Assembly (NCBI GenBank): GCA_022560615.1
Contig: JADFSR010000003.1
Location: 62,001-126,000 of the forward strand
DNA from: Gemmatimonadota bacterium
GTDB lineage: Bacteria > Gemmatimonadota > Gemmatimonadetes > Longimicrobiales > Gaopeijiaceae
Direction of reading: 5' to 3'
DNA: 64,000 nt
The notes beneath the pieces are model-generated. The model was not told the origin of the DNA and made no database searches. It saw nothing but the letters and a program-made list of their open reading frames with translations. Position numbers and translations under genes: made by a program. Positions 32,910 through 40,972 of the stretch are shown here, piece after piece. The stretch's first letter is position 1, and each line of letters opens with the position of its first letter.

Positions 32910-33320
32910 GTGTCAGATGACGCCTCACTCGAGGCTCGCCTTCCCGACCCCCTCCGGCAGTTCTTGGAGCTTTACGGAGCGAGTCGCTTCTGGGACAGCC
33001 ACGAGGCTTTGGAGGAGGAGTGGCGCAGGAGCGGGAGCGACTTCTACCAGGGCCTGATCCTTTATGCCAGCGCATGGGTTCACTGGGAGCGGAGGAACGC
33101 TCACGGTGTGCGGGCTCAGCTCAACAAAACCTTGGCGCGTCTGGACGCCTATCCAGCCGCTTACCTCGGGCTCGACGTTGCCGAACTGCGTGCCCACTGC
33201 CTTGCGGTACGGCAGGAGGTGGCCGAGAACCCCGATGGCTGGCCCGACCGTGTCACGGCCATGCCGCTCTCCCTCGCCGCGAATCGCCTCCGGGGCGACG
33301 AGGTGGAGCTTGGGGAGTGA
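32910..33320 (+). CDS. DUF309 domain protein
   Basis: The 136-residue protein starts at GTG 32910. It shows the DUF309 pattern: 'FWDSHEALEEEWR' (conserved H-E-x-x-E-x-x-W core), 'FYQGLILYASAWVHWERRN' and 'ALNKTLARL'-type helices. The family is all-helical, with a cluster of His, Glu and Trp residues that suggests metal or ligand binding. No reaction is known. It lies 130 bases downstream of the radical SAM selenoprotein on the same strand, and the two may work together (inference from proximity). Confidence 0.88.
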   Translation: MSDDASLEARLPDPLRQFLELYGASRFWDSHEALEEEWRRSGSDFYQGLILYASAWVHWERRNAHGVRAQLNKTLARLDAYPAAYLGLDVAELRAHCLAVRQEVAENPDGWPDRVTAMPLSLAANRLRGDEVELGE

Positions 33321-33387
33321 ACACCTCCGCGTGTCTGGCACTCTCTTCCGCGTTACTGGCGGGCGCCACGCCCTGGCCGGCACTGCG

Positions 33388-34248
33388 TCAGTTGGCGTTC
33401 CAGAGTCCTGAGAGCGATTCGCCGTGCGGGCTCTCGAGGAGCTTCTCGAACGCTCGGTTGCGTATCTGCCTGATGCGCTCGCGTGTGACGCCGAGAAGCG
33501 ATCCGATCACCTCCAGGGTCCTCGGCTCGCCGTCGTCGAGGCCGTAGTACAGGTAGAGGATCTTCCGCTCGCGCTCCGTCAGGTACTGCTCGAACATCGC
33601 CTCGAGGAAGTCCCTGCAGGCGATCGCTTCGACGTTTTCCTCGATTTCCGACGCCTCGGCCCCCGAGAACCGCTCACCGAAGCTCGCGCCGTTACGGTCG
33701 CTGCGGTCGATGGGGGCGTCGAGACTCAGCTCGGAAGCTGCCACGCGTCGGAGCGCACGGATGGTCTCCACCTGCTCTTCCATCTCACTGGCGATCTCGG
33801 CGTCGGTCGGCGTGCGGCCGAGCGACTGCGTGAGCTGTGTGTTGGTGCGCGCGAGCTTCGCGAGGTTCGAGTTCTGATTCAGCGGGATGCGCACCGAGCG
33901 GGTCTGCTCAGCCAGCGCCTGGAGGACGGTCTGGCGGATCCACCACACGGCGTACGAGATGAACTTCACTCCCCTGTCCGGATCGAACTTCTTGACTGCC
34001 TTGAGGAGCCCCTCGTTGCCGATGCACACGAGCTCGCTGAGCTCGAGACCTCGGCCCTGGTACTTCGTAACGAAGGAGATCACGAACCGGAGGTTCGCGG
34101 TCACGAGCCGCTCGGCGGCCTCCTTGTCCCCAGCGCGCGCCCGTCGCGCGAGCTCACGCTCCTCCCACCGGTCCTGAATGAGTGGGTATTTCTCTACGTC
34201 TTGCAGGTACTGATCGAACGAATCCAGACCATGGGGGGAAGAAAACAT
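33388..34248 (-). CDS. RNA polymerase sigma-70 factor, primary/RpoD-like (group 1-2)
   Basis: I choose ATG 34248 (M-F-S-S-P-H-G), giving 286 residues; an in-frame TTG at 34293 is an alternative. Region 1.2 ('DSFDQYLQDVEKYPLI'), 2 ('ANLRFVISFVTKYQGRGLELSELV', 'FDPDRGVKFISYAVWWIRQ'), 3 and 4 ('LEVIGSLLGVTRERIRQIRNRAFEKL') are all present; each is shortened here. The long N-terminal region 1.1 is absent and the protein is shorter than housekeeping RpoD. This agrees with a group 2 factor or the short primary factor of some phyla. Which promoters it reads cannot be told from sequence. It is convergent with DUF309 and divergent from ferritin. Confidence 0.9.
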   Translation of the reverse strand: MFSSPHGLDSFDQYLQDVEKYPLIQDRWEERELARRARAGDKEAAERLVTANLRFVISFVTKYQGRGLELSELVCIGNEGLLKAVKKFDPDRGVKFISYAVWWIRQTVLQALAEQTRSVRIPLNQNSNLAKLARTNTQLTQSLGRTPTDAEIASEMEEQVETIRALRRVAASELSLDAPIDRSDRNGASFGERFSGAEASEIEENVEAIACRDFLEAMFEQYLTERERKILYLYYGLDDGEPRTLEVIGSLLGVTRERIRQIRNRAFEKLLESPHGESLSGLWNAN

Positions 34249-34474
34249 TCGTTTCGTGCCGTTCCAGTCGAGGGTCGGTTTGGTCCTGGCCAAGCAAGGC
34301 GAGGCGGACCGCGACTACCTGTAGCAGGATTGGGTTATCGAGGGGATCGGGGTAGCCAACCCGGAAAACTAGCCCAGCGTTGGCCGCAGTGGGAGCCACG
34401 TCAAATTACACCTCGCGGTCAGCGGGACCCATTCTTCGTCCCGGTGGCTTAAATTCTTTGTAGGTCGTACCCTT

Positions 34475-34996
34475 GTGGAGACTCACAGCGACCCGGGAGG
34501 GCTGTTGGACAAAGAGATCCAAGAAGCGGTCAACGAACAGATCCGCGGCGAGCTGTACTCCGCGTATATGTACTTGGGTATGTCGGCCCACTTCGCGGAG
34601 CAGAACTTCGATGGGTTCGCGCGTTGGATGCGCCACCAGGCCCAGGAAGAGCTGCAACACGCGATGCGGCTCTACGGCTACCTCCTGGAGCGAGGTGGCC
34701 ACGTGGACCTACGGGCCGTGGAAGCGCCGCCGACGAAGTTGGGCAAGCCGCTGGAGGTCTTCGAGGCCGCCCTAGCCCACGAGAAGAAGATCACCACGAT
34801 GATCCACGCCATCTACGACCTGGCTCGAAAGAAGAAGGACTACGCCACGGAGGCGCACCTTCAGTGGTTCGTCACCGAGCAGGTCGAGGAGGAGGGCAAA
34901 GCGGGACTCGCGGTGGAGCAGCTGCAGCTGGCGGGGGACGACACGTCGGCACTGCTCATGCTGGATCACCGCCTCGGGCAACGTTCTAAGGGGTAG
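34475..34996 (+). CDS. ftnA: Ferritin (FtnA-type)
   Basis: The 173-residue protein starts at GTG 34475. The ferroxidase centre residues are visible in 'NEQIRGELYSAYMYLGMS', 'HQAQEELQHAMRLYGYLLERGG' (E-x-x-H) and 'WFVTEQVEEEG' (E-x-x-x-E). It forms a 24-subunit shell that oxidises Fe(II) and stores iron. It sits between the sigma factor gene (divergent) and nfuA (convergent), and together with NfuA and the peroxiredoxin forms an iron/oxidative-stress neighbourhood. Confidence 0.95.
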   Translation: METHSDPGGLLDKEIQEAVNEQIRGELYSAYMYLGMSAHFAEQNFDGFARWMRHQAQEELQHAMRLYGYLLERGGHVDLRAVEAPPTKLGKPLEVFEAALAHEKKITTMIHAIYDLARKKKDYATEAHLQWFVTEQVEEEGKAGLAVEQLQLAGDDTSALLMLDHRLGQRSKG

Positions 34997-35031
34997 CAGG
35001 TCGCCCGCAGCAATCCGGCGGGGAGTGCCCG

Positions 35032-35643
35032 CTACTTCTCGGCGGTGAAGTAGGGGTTATCGCCCGCCGAGTGGTTGGTTACGTCCTGGATGCCCACGAT
35101 CTCCGGCACCTGTTCCTTGAGGATTTTCTCGATCCCCTGGCTCAGGGTTACCGACGCCATTCCGCACCCCTGGCAGCCCCCGCCCATCTGCAGGTAGACG
35201 ATGTTGTCCCTCACCTCGACCAACGTTACGCGCCCGCCATGCTGGGCCACTCCTGGGTTCACGTATTGATCGATCGTCTGCTGAACCCGGTCAGCGAGAG
35301 GGCCCTCCAACGGCTTGGAGCCGATCGGCTCCAGGTTCGGGTTCTCCACTTTGAACCCGCTCTCCATCACGGTTTCGATCCAATCGATGCGGGCACCGTC
35401 AAGGATCTTCGCGCTCTCGGGGTCCATCACAACCTCGAACCCGTTGTCGTCGAACACGAGGTCTTCTTCGCACTTCTCATGGTGCTCGATCAGCGTGATG
35501 TCGTAACGGGGATCAAGCGGACTGGGGCTCGCGACGCGGATGCGCAAGGCTAACCTGGTGTCGCTGTCGCTCTCAAGGAAGCCGAGGACCGTCTCTCTTG
35601 CGAGGTCCGTGAACTCGACGGGCGCCTTCGTGGTGTTGCTCAT
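35032..35643 (-). CDS. nfuA: NfuA-type Fe-S cluster scaffold/carrier
   Basis: The 203-residue protein has the two-domain NfuA plan. An N-terminal A-type-like domain (1-105) lacks the three cysteines of functional HesB proteins. The C-terminal NifU domain (about 115-195) carries 'GGRVTLVEVRDNIVYLQMGG' and 'GCQGCGMASVTL', whose C-x-x-C binds the [4Fe-4S] cluster. NfuA passes clusters to client enzymes, especially under oxidative stress. The start ATG 35643 fits the family. It converges on ferritin after 35 bases. Confidence 0.93.
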   Translation of the reverse strand: MSNTTKAPVEFTDLARETVLGFLESDSDTRLALRIRVASPSPLDPRYDITLIEHHEKCEEDLVFDDNGFEVVMDPESAKILDGARIDWIETVMESGFKVENPNLEPIGSKPLEGPLADRVQQTIDQYVNPGVAQHGGRVTLVEVRDNIVYLQMGGGCQGCGMASVTLSQGIEKILKEQVPEIVGIQDVTNHSAGDNPYFTAEK

Positions 35644-35822
35644 TACTTAAGCGTCGACTCTGGGCTGGTCGATGGACGAGCCCCAATCTAGCGGCATCAT
35701 GGGCCGCCCGTCACGTGGCCATCCCGCCTTCGCCCAGCTCACGCCCTACGCGGTAGCGGCCCTCCAGGGCAGGGGCGGCTGTTCAGGCGGGTGGTGGGGT
35801 CAGTCATCGAGGGCAGAACCAG

Positions 35823-36488
35823 CTAGTCGTCTCGCGGTTGGCGAACGAGTCGGATGTACGGTAGCGGCTGTTCCCAACCATCGGGGAATCGCTCCTTCGC
35901 CTCCTCGTCGGAGACCGAGGGAGCAATGATCACGTCGTCGCCCTGCTGCCAGTCCGCGGGCGTCGCGAGCTGTTTCTCGGCGGTCAGTTGGCACGAGTCC
36001 AGAAGCCGTAGGATCTCAGCGAAGTTGCGGCCGGTACTCATCGGGTAGGTAAGCGTCGCTTTGATCTTCTTGTCGGGTCCGATGACGAACACGGAGCGCG
36101 CGGTGGCATTGTCTGCCGGCGTGCGGCCCTCCGACGTATCACCGGCATCGGCGGGCAGCATGTCGTATGCCTGCACGACCTCGAGCTTCGGGTCGCCGAT
36201 CAGCGGGTAGGTCACCGCGTGACCCTGCGACGACTCGATGTCTTTTGACCACGCCTCGTGGTCGCTCACACCGTCGACGCTGATTCCGATCGTCTTGCAG
36301 TTGCGGGCAGCGAAGTCGTCCTGCAGTGCCGCGACAGCACCTAGCTCTGTCGTGCATACGGGGGTGAAGTCCTTGGGGTGCGAGAAGAGAATCGCCCAGC
36401 CGTCACCGATCCAGTCGTGGAAGCTGATCGTTCCTTGTGTGGTCTCGGCGGTGAAGTCCGGCGCGGTATCGTTGATACGAAGTGTCAT
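35823..36488 (-). CDS. 1-Cys peroxiredoxin (Prx6 class)
   Basis: The 221-residue protein starts at ATG 36488, with ggagga six bases upstream. The peroxidatic cysteine lies in 'HPKDFTPVCTTELGAVAAL' (P-V-C-T-T-E). Further Prx6 markers are 'ISVDGVSDHEAW', 'ATARSVFVIGPDKKIK' and the C-terminal 'RVVRQP'-like end ('YIRLVRQP'). No resolving cysteine is present in the usual place. It reduces hydrogen peroxide and alkyl peroxides. It follows the carbonic anhydrase gene on the opposite transcription order (both minus strand), separated from it by 59 bases. Confidence 0.94.
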   Translation of the reverse strand: MTLRINDTAPDFTAETTQGTISFHDWIGDGWAILFSHPKDFTPVCTTELGAVAALQDDFAARNCKTIGISVDGVSDHEAWSKDIESSQGHAVTYPLIGDPKLEVVQAYDMLPADAGDTSEGRTPADNATARSVFVIGPDKKIKATLTYPMSTGRNFAEILRLLDSCQLTAEKQLATPADWQQGDDVIIAPSVSDEEAKERFPDGWEQPLPYIRLVRQPRDD

Positions 36489-36547
36489 GGGTCCTCCTGG
36501 GTTGCCTTGGTAAGGCGTTGCTATGCGCTGGCGCGCTAGTGCTAGTG

Positions 36548-37042
36548 CTAGTCAGTCACCTCGCGAAGCGCACCGGTCTTCACGTCGAAGACGAAGCCGC
36601 GTACTGCCTCGCTGTGAGGGAGAAATGGGTTCGTTCTCACCCGCCTGAGCGACTGCCGCACGTCCTGCTGCGGGTCGGCGAAAGCCTCCAAAGCGAACGG
36701 AGGTCTCATGCCCACATCCTCTGTGATCGCGGCTTTGACCTCGTCATCCCGGAAGGTGAGCATTCCGCAGTCCGTGTGATGGATCAGGATAATCTCGCGG
36801 GTCCCGAGCAGGCGTTGAGAGATGACGAGCGACCGGATCGCGTCATCAGTAATTACGCCGCCAGCGTTCCGAATCACGTGGGCCTCCCCGAGCTCGAGTC
36901 CGAGGATCTCGTAGACATCGAGCCGGGCGTCCATGCAGGCCACCACCGCGACCTGGCGGGACGGCGGCATGGGAAGCTCGGCCTTGTCGAACGCTTCGGC
37001 GTAGGCGTCGTTGTTCCTCAACAGCTCATCAGTAACGCTCAT
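36548..37042 (-). CDS. Beta-carbonic anhydrase
   Basis: The ATG at 37042 (M-S-V-T-D-E-L-L), with gagag seven bases upstream, gives 164 residues; an upstream in-frame start would run into unrelated sequence. Zinc ligands and the catalytic dyad are visible in 'VAVVACMDARLDVYEILG' (C-M-D-A-R) and 'ILIHHTDCGML' (H-x-x-C). It interconverts CO2 and bicarbonate. The short length fits the small bacterial type-D/beta subgroup. The gene ends with three in-frame TAG codons in a row spaced by CAC, within a gctagt triplet repeat (36535-36552). Confidence 0.93.
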   Translation of the reverse strand: MSVTDELLRNNDAYAEAFDKAELPMPPSRQVAVVACMDARLDVYEILGLELGEAHVIRNAGGVITDDAIRSLVISQRLLGTREIILIHHTDCGMLTFRDDEVKAAITEDVGMRPPFALEAFADPQQDVRQSLRRVRTNPFLPHSEAVRGFVFDVKTGALREVTD

Positions 37043-37126
37043 TTCAATCTCTCTTTTTCTCAGTAACGGGAGGGTGAGGACGTGCCTTCGTCCACCGTAG
37101 GCACTCACGTCTCGGCGCTCCGTTCC

Positions 37127-37462
37127 AGCAGCCCGTGGTAGAAGTACAGTGGGCCGCCACCCGCAAGCGGGTACCCGGGGGTCTCGCGAGACCTGGAGTA
37201 GGCACGACGACGAGTCGTAGTTGTTCGGGCACCGCCGCCGAAGGCGGTGGTCCGAGGAGGAGAAACGACCTCCAGGGCCGCGACCCCCCTGCGCCCAACA
37301 CCATGTGTGAAATACATACCGGTTCGTGGGTTACGGTGGCACGGTCCCATCTCCGTCGTTGGCGCTCCTAGCCGTAGCGACGGCTATGGCGTCGTCGCAC
37401 CGCCTAGGAGCTGGAGCCGTGGCACCGTAACGCGGCCCGCTGTACTTCTACCACGGGCTGCT
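37127..37462. repeat. Structured repeat with terminal inverted repeats, copy C
   Basis: The 336-bp element is bounded by 31-bp inverted repeats that match at 30 of 31 positions (37127-37157 and 37432-37462; outer part agcagcccgtggtagaag). Internal blocks shared with copy A, in inverted order, are 37225-37254 (identical over 30 bases to 12231-12260), 37293-37305 (identical over 13), 37335-37362 (27 of 28) and 37416-37426 (identical over 11). A long stem joins 37330-37344 to 37417-37431 (14 of 15 paired). The corresponding stem exists in copy A with different outer base pairs. No open frame and no target-site duplication are seen. It is of unknown type, probably non-autonomous. Confidence 0.87.
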
Positions 37463-37524
37463 AGCGTCGTGTGGGTCGCACCGAAATGCGACGGGGAACG
37501 CGGCGACGCCGAAGTGTGGGGATG

Positions 37525-37592
37525 GCTCTCGGGTGGCGGCGTCGCCTAGGAGCGCACGTCTCGCGCGCCACTCGGGTCAACCACCCGAGAGC
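37525..37592. repeat. 12-bp inverted repeat with 44-base loop
   Basis: The arms gctctcgggtgg (37525-37536) and ccacccgagagc (37581-37592) are perfectly complementary. Between them is a shorter gc-rich palindrome (gcgcacgtctcgcgcgc). It lies between repeat copy C and murQ and may be a transcript end, a leader structure or a further mobile fragment. Confidence 0.6.
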
Positions 37593-37750
37593 TGATACAA
37601 GCCGCGCGCACGGAGATGAGAATCGACATGGTTGGGCCTATATAGGACGGGGAGAAAGGCTCGTCAACCTCAATGCTGTATCATCTGTAAGCTCGCCGTG
37701 CGCCAGGCAGCTGCACTAGATCCGTGAGCCTCCACGTACCGACAAGCGCT

Positions 37751-38653
37751 ATGCGGGATCCCCGCCTCACAGAACAACGGAACCCCCGGTCCAGCCGCAT
37801 CGACGAATTGGACGCTCTCGGCATCGTGGACCTGATCAACGCGGAAGACGGCATGGTCGCCGCCGCGGTGGGTGAGGAACGTGAGGTGATCGCCCGTGCG
37901 ATAGAGCTCGCCGAGGCCGCGTTCCGGGCCGGGGGTCGTCTCATTTACGTGGGCGCAGGCACCTCGGGAAGGCTCGGGGTCCTGGATGCCGCGGAGATGC
38001 CACCGACGTTTGGCACCGATCCCGAGATGGTACGAGGCATCATCGCGGGTGGGTACGAGGCGCTCGTCCGCGCGCGGGAGGGTGCCGAGGACCGAAGCGA
38101 GGACGGCGAGGCCGCGATCGACGAGATCGAGGTCAGCGCGGACGATTTCGTGCTCGGCATCGCCACCTCGGGCACGACGCCCTATGTGCACGCAGCACTC
38201 GCCCGCGCGCATGAGCGTGGGGCCAAGACCGGCTTCTTGCTGTGCACGCGTCCGTCCAAGGAGTTGCTCGAGGGGCACGACGTCGTGATCGCGCCTCTGG
38301 TGGGCCCCGAGGTGATCACCGGGTCCACGCGCATGAAGGCCGGTACAGCGACGAAGCTGGTGCTCAACACCATCACGACCGGAGCGATGGTCCGGCTGGG
38401 GAAAGTGTACGGCAACCTGATGGTCGATCTCCAGGTTACGTGCGAGAAGCTGCAGGACCGGGGTGAGCGAATTCTGTCCGAGACGCTCGATCTCGAGCGG
38501 CCCGACGCGGCGAGCCTGCTCGAACGCGCACGCGGTCACGTGAAGATCGCGCTGGTGATGGGACGCCTGGATGTCGATCGGGACGAAGCGACTCGACGAC
38601 TCGAGGACGCCGCCGGCGCCCTCAACACGGTGCTGGGAGATCTGGACCGTTGA
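37751..38653 (+). CDS. murQ: N-acetylmuramic acid 6-phosphate etherase
   Basis: The 300-residue protein starts at ATG 37751 (M-R-D-P-R-L-T-E-Q-R-N-P-R-S); the GTG at 37724 would add nine residues not typical of the family. Its SIS-domain motifs are 'RLIYVGAGTSGRLGVLDAAE', 'GIATSGTTPYVHAAL' and 'TGSTRMKAGTATKLVLNTI' (shortened). It cleaves the lactyl ether of MurNAc 6-phosphate, producing GlcNAc 6-phosphate and D-lactate during peptidoglycan recycling. The catalytic Glu is expected in the 'DAAEMPPTFG' segment. Its stop overlaps the start of the next gene. A partial copy of its 5' end occurs at 24545. Confidence 0.95.
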   Translation: MRDPRLTEQRNPRSSRIDELDALGIVDLINAEDGMVAAAVGEEREVIARAIELAEAAFRAGGRLIYVGAGTSGRLGVLDAAEMPPTFGTDPEMVRGIIAGGYEALVRAREGAEDRSEDGEAAIDEIEVSADDFVLGIATSGTTPYVHAALARAHERGAKTGFLLCTRPSKELLEGHDVVIAPLVGPEVITGSTRMKAGTATKLVLNTITTGAMVRLGKVYGNLMVDLQVTCEKLQDRGERILSETLDLERPDAASLLERARGHVKIALVMGRLDVDRDEATRRLEDAAGALNTVLGDLDR

Positions 38654-40329
38654 GTGACCGTCGTCGTTCGCGCCTGCTCGCGCTCGCGATCAGCCTCTTC
38701 GCGTCGGCGGTGTTGGTGGTCGCAGCGTTCAACCCTGCGCCCCACAACGGCGGAGACAACGCGGCGTACGTGACCCTTGCGTACTCACTCGTGCAACACG
38801 GTACGTACACGGACCTCTATGATCCCGCCGGCCTCCCGCATACGAAGTATCCGCCTGTCTTTCCAGGCCTTCTCGCGGTCCTGCTCCTGCTCGGCGTCCG
38901 GACGTGGACGGCGCTGAAGGCGGTCACTGCGCTCTCAACCATCGCGGCCGTAGGGTTCACGTTTCTTTGGGCCGAGCGCCGGCTCGGTCCATGGCCGGCG
39001 TTCGGGATCTCGCTGCTGCTCGCGATCTCCTCAGCGGTCGTGTACTACAGCCACTGGATTCTGTCCGACCCTCTCTTCGTCGCGTTCAGCATGGCCGCGC
39101 TCTGGGCTCTGGAGGGCGCGGACTCCGACGACGCGAAGTGGTGGTGGATCGTCGGTGGTGTGGCGGCGGCGGGCCTAGCCTACTTCACGCGCTCGGCCGG
39201 TCTGCCGCTCCTGGTCGCTCTGTTCGCCTGGTTCGGACTCAGGAAACGATGGCGTGCGCTGGGCGGCAGCGCGGTCGCGATCGGCATACCGGCACTGCTC
39301 TGGTGGTTGCGAGGGCGCGGCGAAGGCGTTGCCGAGTACGGTACCGAGTTCTGGATGGTCGACCCGTATCAGCCGGCGCTCGGCACGGTGGGTATCGGCG
39401 GGCTCGTGAACCGCGCGCTCAGCAACTCGTGGGCGTACGTGAGCGAGCACGGTCCCGGAGGAATCCTCGGAGGGAGCGCAGGGAGCGGAGGCGGCGTTGC
39501 GGCGTTCGGAATCCTCCTAACGGTCGCGGCGCTCTACGGATGGTTCCGGAGCTCGAGGGAGCGCGTCGGGGTTGCCGAGCTCTTCCTGCCTCTGTATGCC
39601 GGCCTGATCCTGCTCTGGCCGGAGGTCTGGTCCGGCGACCGGTTTGCGCTCCCGCTCTATCCGCTCTTCTTCCTCTTCGCTGCGCTTACACTGCGAACGA
39701 TCACGAGCAGGGTCGGTGGAATGGGCGGGAGCGCTCTCACCGTCGCCGCGATGTCCGCGGTATTGCTCCCGGCAGGCAGGGATTGGATCGCCTCCGTGCA
39801 ACAGGCCTCCGCTTGTGCCGACGCGACCAGATCCGGAGGTGCGTGGGCCTGCTACGGGTCGGGCATCGCCGACTTCGCTACGGCGGCGGAGTGGATGGGC
39901 GAGGCGCTTCCTGAAGGCTCGGCGGTCATGACGAGGAAGCCTCGGCTCTTCTACGTGCTTTCAGGGATCCCGAGCCGTGTCTTCCCCTTCGACGACGATC
40001 CAGCGGTGCAGCTTACAGAAGCCGACCGACTCGGCGCGCGCTATCTGCTGCTCGATCATTGGGACGGGCTTGCGGGGCGGTACGTGGGGGGTGCGCTCCA
40101 ACGGTATCCGCAGGCGTTCTGTTCGGTGCGGGCGTTTGGGACCGCCGAAGCACCTACGTACCTGATTGGTGTCCGCCCCCCTGCCGAGCGCGGCTTCGGG
40201 GCGCCGAGCAGGGGCGACGTGCAGATCGACGGCTGCACGACCGACTTCGCCTTGGCTGGCGCGCCGGGCGTGGGTTACTCGTCGTCGACCTCGATGCGGA
40301 TTCCGTTGCTCGACCGGCTGGACCCATAG
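38650..40329 (+). CDS. Polytopic membrane glycosyltransferase-like protein (GT-C fold)
   Basis: The 559-residue protein starts at TTG 38650, overlapping the murQ stop. It has about 10-11 membrane segments. A first periplasmic loop carries 'GGDNAAYVTLAYSL' and 'YPPVFPGLLAVLLLLG', as in ArnT/PMT-type GT-C enzymes (acidic D-N pair after TM1, K-Y-P-P-x-x-P). A soluble C-terminal domain of ~150 residues follows. It probably transfers a sugar from a polyprenyl-phosphate donor at the outer face of the membrane. The donor and acceptor are unknown. Its last 55 bases overlap the convergent gene at 40275. Confidence 0.75.
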   Translation: MSDRRRSRLLALAISLFASAVLVVAAFNPAPHNGGDNAAYVTLAYSLVQHGTYTDLYDPAGLPHTKYPPVFPGLLAVLLLLGVRTWTALKAVTALSTIAAVGFTFLWAERRLGPWPAFGISLLLAISSAVVYYSHWILSDPLFVAFSMAALWALEGADSDDAKWWWIVGGVAAAGLAYFTRSAGLPLLVALFAWFGLRKRWRALGGSAVAIGIPALLWWLRGRGEGVAEYGTEFWMVDPYQPALGTVGIGGLVNRALSNSWAYVSEHGPGGILGGSAGSGGGVAAFGILLTVAALYGWFRSSRERVGVAELFLPLYAGLILLWPEVWSGDRFALPLYPLFFLFAALTLRTITSRVGGMGGSALTVAAMSAVLLPAGRDWIASVQQASACADATRSGGAWACYGSGIADFATAAEWMGEALPEGSAVMTRKPRLFYVLSGIPSRVFPFDDDPAVQLTEADRLGARYLLLDHWDGLAGRYVGGALQRYPQAFCSVRAFGTAEAPTYLIGVRPPAERGFGAPSRGDVQIDGCTTDFALAGAPGVGYSSSTSMRIPLLDRLDP

Positions 40330-40967
40330 AGGAGCGCGAGCGTGACGCCGAAGATCACATGCTCGACATACGCGCGGTCGTGCGGATCGAGATCCTCCAA
40401 TAGGTGTCCGATCACGGGCAGGCGGTGTTGGGGGGCGTGTGCCCCGAGCAAGCGGGAGAGGCCTCCGACGGGGTCGACGGCATATTCCGCGGTGCCGTAG
40501 AGCGCGCCTTTTACCAGCGTCGGTCCGGGCACTCGCGGTTCCACCACCGCCCCGTAGACGAGGCCCTGCCCAATGCCGGCCAAGAGTCGATCGCCCGTCT
40601 CCCTATCGAGCGGACCCACGCCCGACTCACCACGAAGAAGTGGCCGCAGGACGTCGACCATGAGAGCCGCCGCGGCGCCGGCCGCGCCAGCACGCAACAA
40701 TCGCAGCGTTGGAGTCTTCCTCCGCGGCTTCCAGCCGCTCAACACCTTGGCCACTGCGGCCGTGGCGCCAGACGCCACGATGTCGTCGATGGAGGGCCAC
40801 GCCAACGCGGGGTCGCTCTCGCCCTCGGCGTTCAACGACTTAGCTTGTCGCTCGGCGAGCCCCTTTAGCGATCGACTAGCGAGCGATCGCCCCGCCGTAG
40901 GCGGACCGTGACGGGCACGCTCGAGGGCGTAGCCAAGGCGAAACCAGAAGCTCTGTTTGGGAGGCAT
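40275..40967 (-). CDS. Membrane-associated protein of unknown function
   Basis: I start at ATG 40967 (M-P-P-K-Q-S-F-W-F-R-L-G), giving 230 residues; an in-frame start 16 codons upstream would overlap the divergent neighbour. It contains 'GAAGAAAALMVDVLRPLL', 'LAGIGQGLVYGAVV', 'GALYGTAEYAVDPVGGLSRLLG' (shortened) and 'EHVIFGVTLALLYG'. These are short glycine/alanine-rich helices like those of small membrane proteins of the DUF1440/YagU type. The match is only by style. It begins five bases from the start of the divergent protease gene and ends inside the convergent glycosyltransferase gene. Confidence 0.6.
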   Translation of the reverse strand: MPPKQSFWFRLGYALERARHGPPTAGRSLASRSLKGLAERQAKSLNAEGESDPALAWPSIDDIVASGATAAVAKVLSGWKPRRKTPTLRLLRAGAAGAAAALMVDVLRPLLRGESGVGPLDRETGDRLLAGIGQGLVYGAVVEPRVPGPTLVKGALYGTAEYAVDPVGGLSRLLGAHAPQHRLPVIGHLLEDLDPHDRAYVEHVIFGVTLALLYGSSRSSNGIRIEVDDE

Positions 40968-40972
40968 GGGCG

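Larger units (their letters stand above)
37043..37750. other. 707-bp region between carbonic anhydrase and murQ
   Basis: There is no coding gene here. The region contains repeat copy C (37127-37462) and an additional 12-bp inverted repeat (37525-37536 with 37581-37592). The last 33 bases before the murQ ATG are the sequence duplicated at 24545. The murQ promoter should lie within 37600-37720, where acctatataggacgg near 37640 is the only AT-rich hexamer candidate. Confidence 0.6.
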
